A stretch of DNA of 64,000 nucleotides from Tubiluchus corallicola (Eukaryota > Priapulida > Priapulimorpha > Priapulimorphida > Tubiluchidae): the NCBI GenBank assembly GCA_030141605.1, contig JAQGDQ010000350.1, positions 104,098 to 168,097 on the forward strand, written 5' to 3'. The position numbers and the translations under genes were made by a program. Positions 61,284 through 64,000 of the stretch are shown here, in pieces. Every line of letters begins with the position of its first letter. Position 1 is the first letter of the stretch. The notes under the pieces are model-generated. The model was not told the origin of the DNA and ran no database searches. It saw nothing but the letters and a program-made list of their open reading frames with translations.

Positions 61284-61375
61284 AGATCACACCACGTGTA
61301 CTTAGGAGCTAAAGTTAAGCAACGCTGAATCTGCTCCATAAATAGATTAGTGGTGGAAAAATTGGTTCTGGACGA
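61284..61375 (+). ncRNA. 5S rRNA-like relic
   Basis: 'accacgtgtacttaggagct' and especially 'aaagttaagcaacgctgaat' match the 5' part and internal control region of 5S rRNA (canonical GAAGTTAAGCAACG). A following 'gattagtggtgg' resembles the later GGTTAGTACTTGGATGG. The segment before the control region is shortened. It is a 5S pseudogene or the head of a 5S-derived SINE, not a functional 5S gene. Confidence 0.55.
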
Positions 61376-61614
61376 TTTTATCTGCTATACTGCTGCGAAT
61401 TATTTGTCCTCTGTAGAAATGATACACATTACGTGACCATGCCTCTCATGGGTTAGACGCATCTGCCAGTTCACTAGCTCATCTTACTCGTGATATTTAG
61501 CTGGGTTACGATCACAACCACAAATTTTACGTAATCCCGCAATTTAATGCAAATCAGATTTTCAGGGTGCATAAAGTGCATAAAATAAACTCACATATTG
61601 TATTGAAAAACGTT

Positions 61615-62225
61615 AAAGCAAAAGCGGATAAAACCTTAAACTGTAGGTCAAAACAATCTACCATTTAAAATATTGGAAAGAACCATGCTATTTTTTCAAA
61701 AATGATTTACGTGAAGGAATTATTAGCACATTAACATAATTTCAAGTTTGCGCCACTAGTTCTTTGCTGTTAAGTGCATTTCGCCGTTCGCTAGTTAGAC
61801 GGGCACTAGCGCCTGCATTTCGGAAACGCATTCCACAAAGAAGAGGTGGTGCCTCTCAGTTCATATGTCATAGTTTGTGACGAACTACACACGTTCGATA
61901 GCTCATGCGTGAGCACAGCAGTACATTTGAAATTTGCATTTTTTCTTAAAACTTAGTTTTAGTACAACACACTGAATATCTTACAGTAGCGCTGTACTTC
62001 CATTTTCGCTTTCACAAACACCTGCAACACGTTCGTGGAATATTTTTGCTGTTGAAAATTACGTTAGTTTGTGATGTCATCAGTAGTTGGGCTCGCCCGC
62101 CGTTAATTAAGATTTTAATCTATCATTTAGTTATCAGAAACGCTTTTGCAGTATTAATCGTATTAAAATGTATACTTTTATCGGAAAATGGGATAGTATG
62201 TGAAAACACATCCTGTCTTCCTTTA
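61615..62225 (+). repeat. Interspersed repeat R1, copy f
   Basis: Near full-length copy, 'taaactgtaggtcaaaacaa' to 'cacatcctgtcttcctt', same orientation as 1140-1735. It carries an extra segment near 61800-61850 that copies c and d also show in part ('gcacaaaga'-like and 'gtgcccatctaacc'). Confidence 0.7.
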
Positions 62226-62477
62226 ACTCAAAGTATTGATTTGTGTACAACATGTGAAAATACTGACGTTGGTGGAATAAAATAATCTCATTCATACCAA
62301 CTTTGTAAGACAAAATTCCCAGGTGCCTTAAAAACTAGGCCATTCATTTATGGCATAGCTTAAAGCTGATTACTACAGGTTTTGTTTACAAGAGCCATTA
62401 TGGCTTTTCAATATTTACCTTTGTTTGTGTTTAATAAACATATTTATGCTTATAAAATGTTTGACCATTCACTCGAC

Positions 62478-62547
62478 CTTTTTTAACGAATCATAAAATT
62501 TTCTGATGTCATTTGCCTCCAGAAAGAGGTCATCTTCACGTATAAAA
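62478..62547 (+). promoter_or_regulatory. TATA box with upstream CRE-like block (plus-strand gene)
   Basis: TATAAAA is at 62541-62547. TGATGTCA at 62504-62511 is 37 bases upstream and is followed by TTTGCCTCCAGAAAGA, as in the minus-strand paralog. The leftward flank ('acgaatcataaaattttctg') is also shared. Confidence 0.65.
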
Positions 62548-62569
62548 GGCCCTCTAAGCTCAGAGTTAC

Positions 62570-62624
62570 AAGAAGTTTTCTGAAGACAAGACACGAGCTT
62601 ACAAAGATCGCCTGGAAACATAAG
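62570..62624 (+). other. Non-coding first exon of the plus-strand defensin-like gene
   Basis: It follows the TATA box by about 25 bases and ends at a donor ACATAAG|GTAAAAC. It matches the inverted counterpart at 56292-56237. The 5' UTR resumes in exon 2 at 62890. Confidence 0.6.
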
Positions 62625-62914
62625 GTAAAACAAGTTGGTTTTTTGCTGTACATTTACATCGGTAGATAAGCTTATTCTTATTATTCTCAATGTTGTTGCT
62701 GGGGTAGTCACTTCCACTGTCACTGCGGTTGTGGTTGCCACAGTCGTTGTCGAAGTTGTTGTTGTTTTTACATCACTAAAAGTAACACTTTCTACTTAAA
62801 AGTAAAATTTACTCAATTGTGCGAGTCGATATACAACTGCAAAACGAATGTGTTTTACAATGAATAAAAGTTTTTTCTTTTTTTTTCAGAGGAACTGTAA
62901 CATTTGGATTCTCA

Positions 62915-63911
62915 ATGAAGACAATAATCATTTCGCTGATTGTTATGATGGTTGCTGTATTTGCAGTTATCCACGCTGAAGATGAGGAAGGCAGTGGTTA
63001 GTTTAATTCATGTTTTAATAAAACATCACAAAGCACGCTAGTGTTAATATTTGTTACTAAACTAAATGTAAAACTCATATCTAAACTAAAATGTTGCCTA
63101 TAAAGCCTGGGATCGTCATCAAAAATTGCATTAAATTTTAATTTTAATAAATTCACTGCAGCGCCTCTTACGTGTACTCACTAAAATGGAAATAGTATAT
63201 TTCGCTTTTTGTAATTGTGTGTTAAATATAGTACGTGTATTCGAACTCTACAATTCTGTTATACGAATCGAAAAAGAGAAACCAATAGCCACTCATGATA
63301 AGAGGGTCAAGGGGTCAGAGAGAAAGACAAAGATGTGAATGCATCGGGCTAATATCAGCAGAAAAGGACCTCATATAGCTAATTTGCTAGTGACGAAATG
63401 TTCTTTTGACAATAAAGCTGTGTCAGAACATCCTGACGATGTCCTTTTTGAATTGACTTTATAAATTCAAATGTTTTTTTTTTTCATTTTTAGAAGCTGT
63501 CGAGAAACAATTCTCGTTTGAGAAGGTCGATCCTTCCTTGGAAAGGAGCAGTTATTACTGTAGAAGTAAGTTAGTTATATTTTCACAAAATGCTATTAAA
63601 TTAGATTTCCTTCTGTATAAAATGCTTTAAGACTTTAACAGTCAGCAATGTACATGAATATTATTGATATAAAAATGTTTTGACTTTACGTGATTAACAT
63701 AACCTATAGGGTGGTCGATACAGGGTGATGCGATAAATCGCAGTTTTGTAACTTTGTCTGTACAAAAACAGCCTCATTGGTTTGATGAAAACTCAATTCT
63801 TTGATTTGTTTAGATGGACACACCCCTCGATGTCACTATGAATGTACACGCATAGGTTACTTCACTGGATTCTGTGACTGCAGATTCGATTGCTATTGTG
63901 GACGATGCTAG
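62915..63911 (+). CDS. Secreted 8-cysteine defensin-like peptide, plus-strand paralog
   Basis: Coding exons are 62915-62996, 63494-63565 and 63814-63911 (TAG). All have GT/AG borders and phase 1 junctions, and lengths of 82, 72 and 98 nt identical to the paralog; the product is 83 residues. It has signal peptide MKTIIISLIVMMVAVFAVIH, acidic pro-region AEDEEGSEAVEK, and a cysteine domain with spacing C-x7-C-x3-C-x9-C-x-C-x3-C-x-C-x2-C. The first cysteine is in exon 3 and the other seven in exon 4. By my count 15 residues differ from the minus-strand gene, none of them cysteine. The ATG is the first in exon 2, just after the acceptor. The likely role is a secreted host-defence or toxin-like peptide; the fold and activity are inferred. 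AATAAA is not clear before the window ends. Confidence 0.82.
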
Positions 63912-64000
63912 AAGATTACTTAATGATCGTCTTGTAAATAATTGTCTGTTGTGGTGAAATAATGAAAGTAGATTAAGTATGATCTTCTGTGATTTAATCT

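Noticed and set aside
1-64000. CRISPR arrays, operons or phage-type defence systems
   Set aside because: The tandem repeats have no unique spacers, and the DNA is clearly eukaryotic with introns and eukaryotic transposons.

Overview
The window is nuclear DNA of an AT-rich, intron-bearing animal. The evidence is canonical GT/AG introns with matching phases, TATA boxes, AATAAA signals, an eleven-finger C2H2 protein and relics of several eukaryotic transposon classes (LINE, Ty3/gypsy, pogo, hAT, piggyBac). I see no bacterial or viral gene. A marine or other aquatic invertebrate is likely. The secreted leucine-rich-repeat (LRR) proteins recall families common in arthropods, and the 8-cysteine peptides recall mollusc and arthropod defensins; the sequence alone does not settle the phylum.

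Left part (1-18.4 kb): two paralogous minus-strand genes for secreted LRR proteins. One is cut by the left edge and only its first coding exon (370-955) is visible. The other is complete in five exons (10951 down to 4134). Each internal exon is a phase 1-1 cassette holding an LRR C-terminal cap followed by a new LRR unit. A minus-strand terminal exon of an unknown gene lies just upstream (11388-11603). A plus-strand C2H2 zinc-finger gene sits at 16384-17715, preceded by a TIR element with a 9-bp target duplication.

Middle (18.4-29.5 kb): no convincing gene, but a dense cluster of four unrelated minisatellites (33, 74, 113 and 93 bp). One of them keeps both strands open and mimics a protein.

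29.5-48.6 kb: an unrecognised exon family occurs in two opposite-strand sets. The minus-strand set can be joined in frame: three 132-bp exons each with a degenerate C2HC zinc-finger pattern, a short PTGEG exon, and a terminal acidic/basic exon. The plus-strand set is rearranged and partly decayed. Between them lies a foldback structure with about 1-kb arms. A gypsy RNase H fragment with its 3' LTR and a hAT MITE are inserted in the minus-strand gene.

Right part (48.6-64 kb): interspersed repeats, tRNA-like and 5S-like relics, LINE 3' debris, piggyBac and pogo elements. Among them are two head-to-head paralogous genes (CDS 55996 to 54971 minus; 62915-63911 plus), each encoding an 83-residue secreted 8-cysteine defensin-like peptide. 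Their four-exon structure, exon lengths, intron phases, TATA box and an upstream CRE-like block are conserved. They are the strongest candidate in this window for something undescribed.
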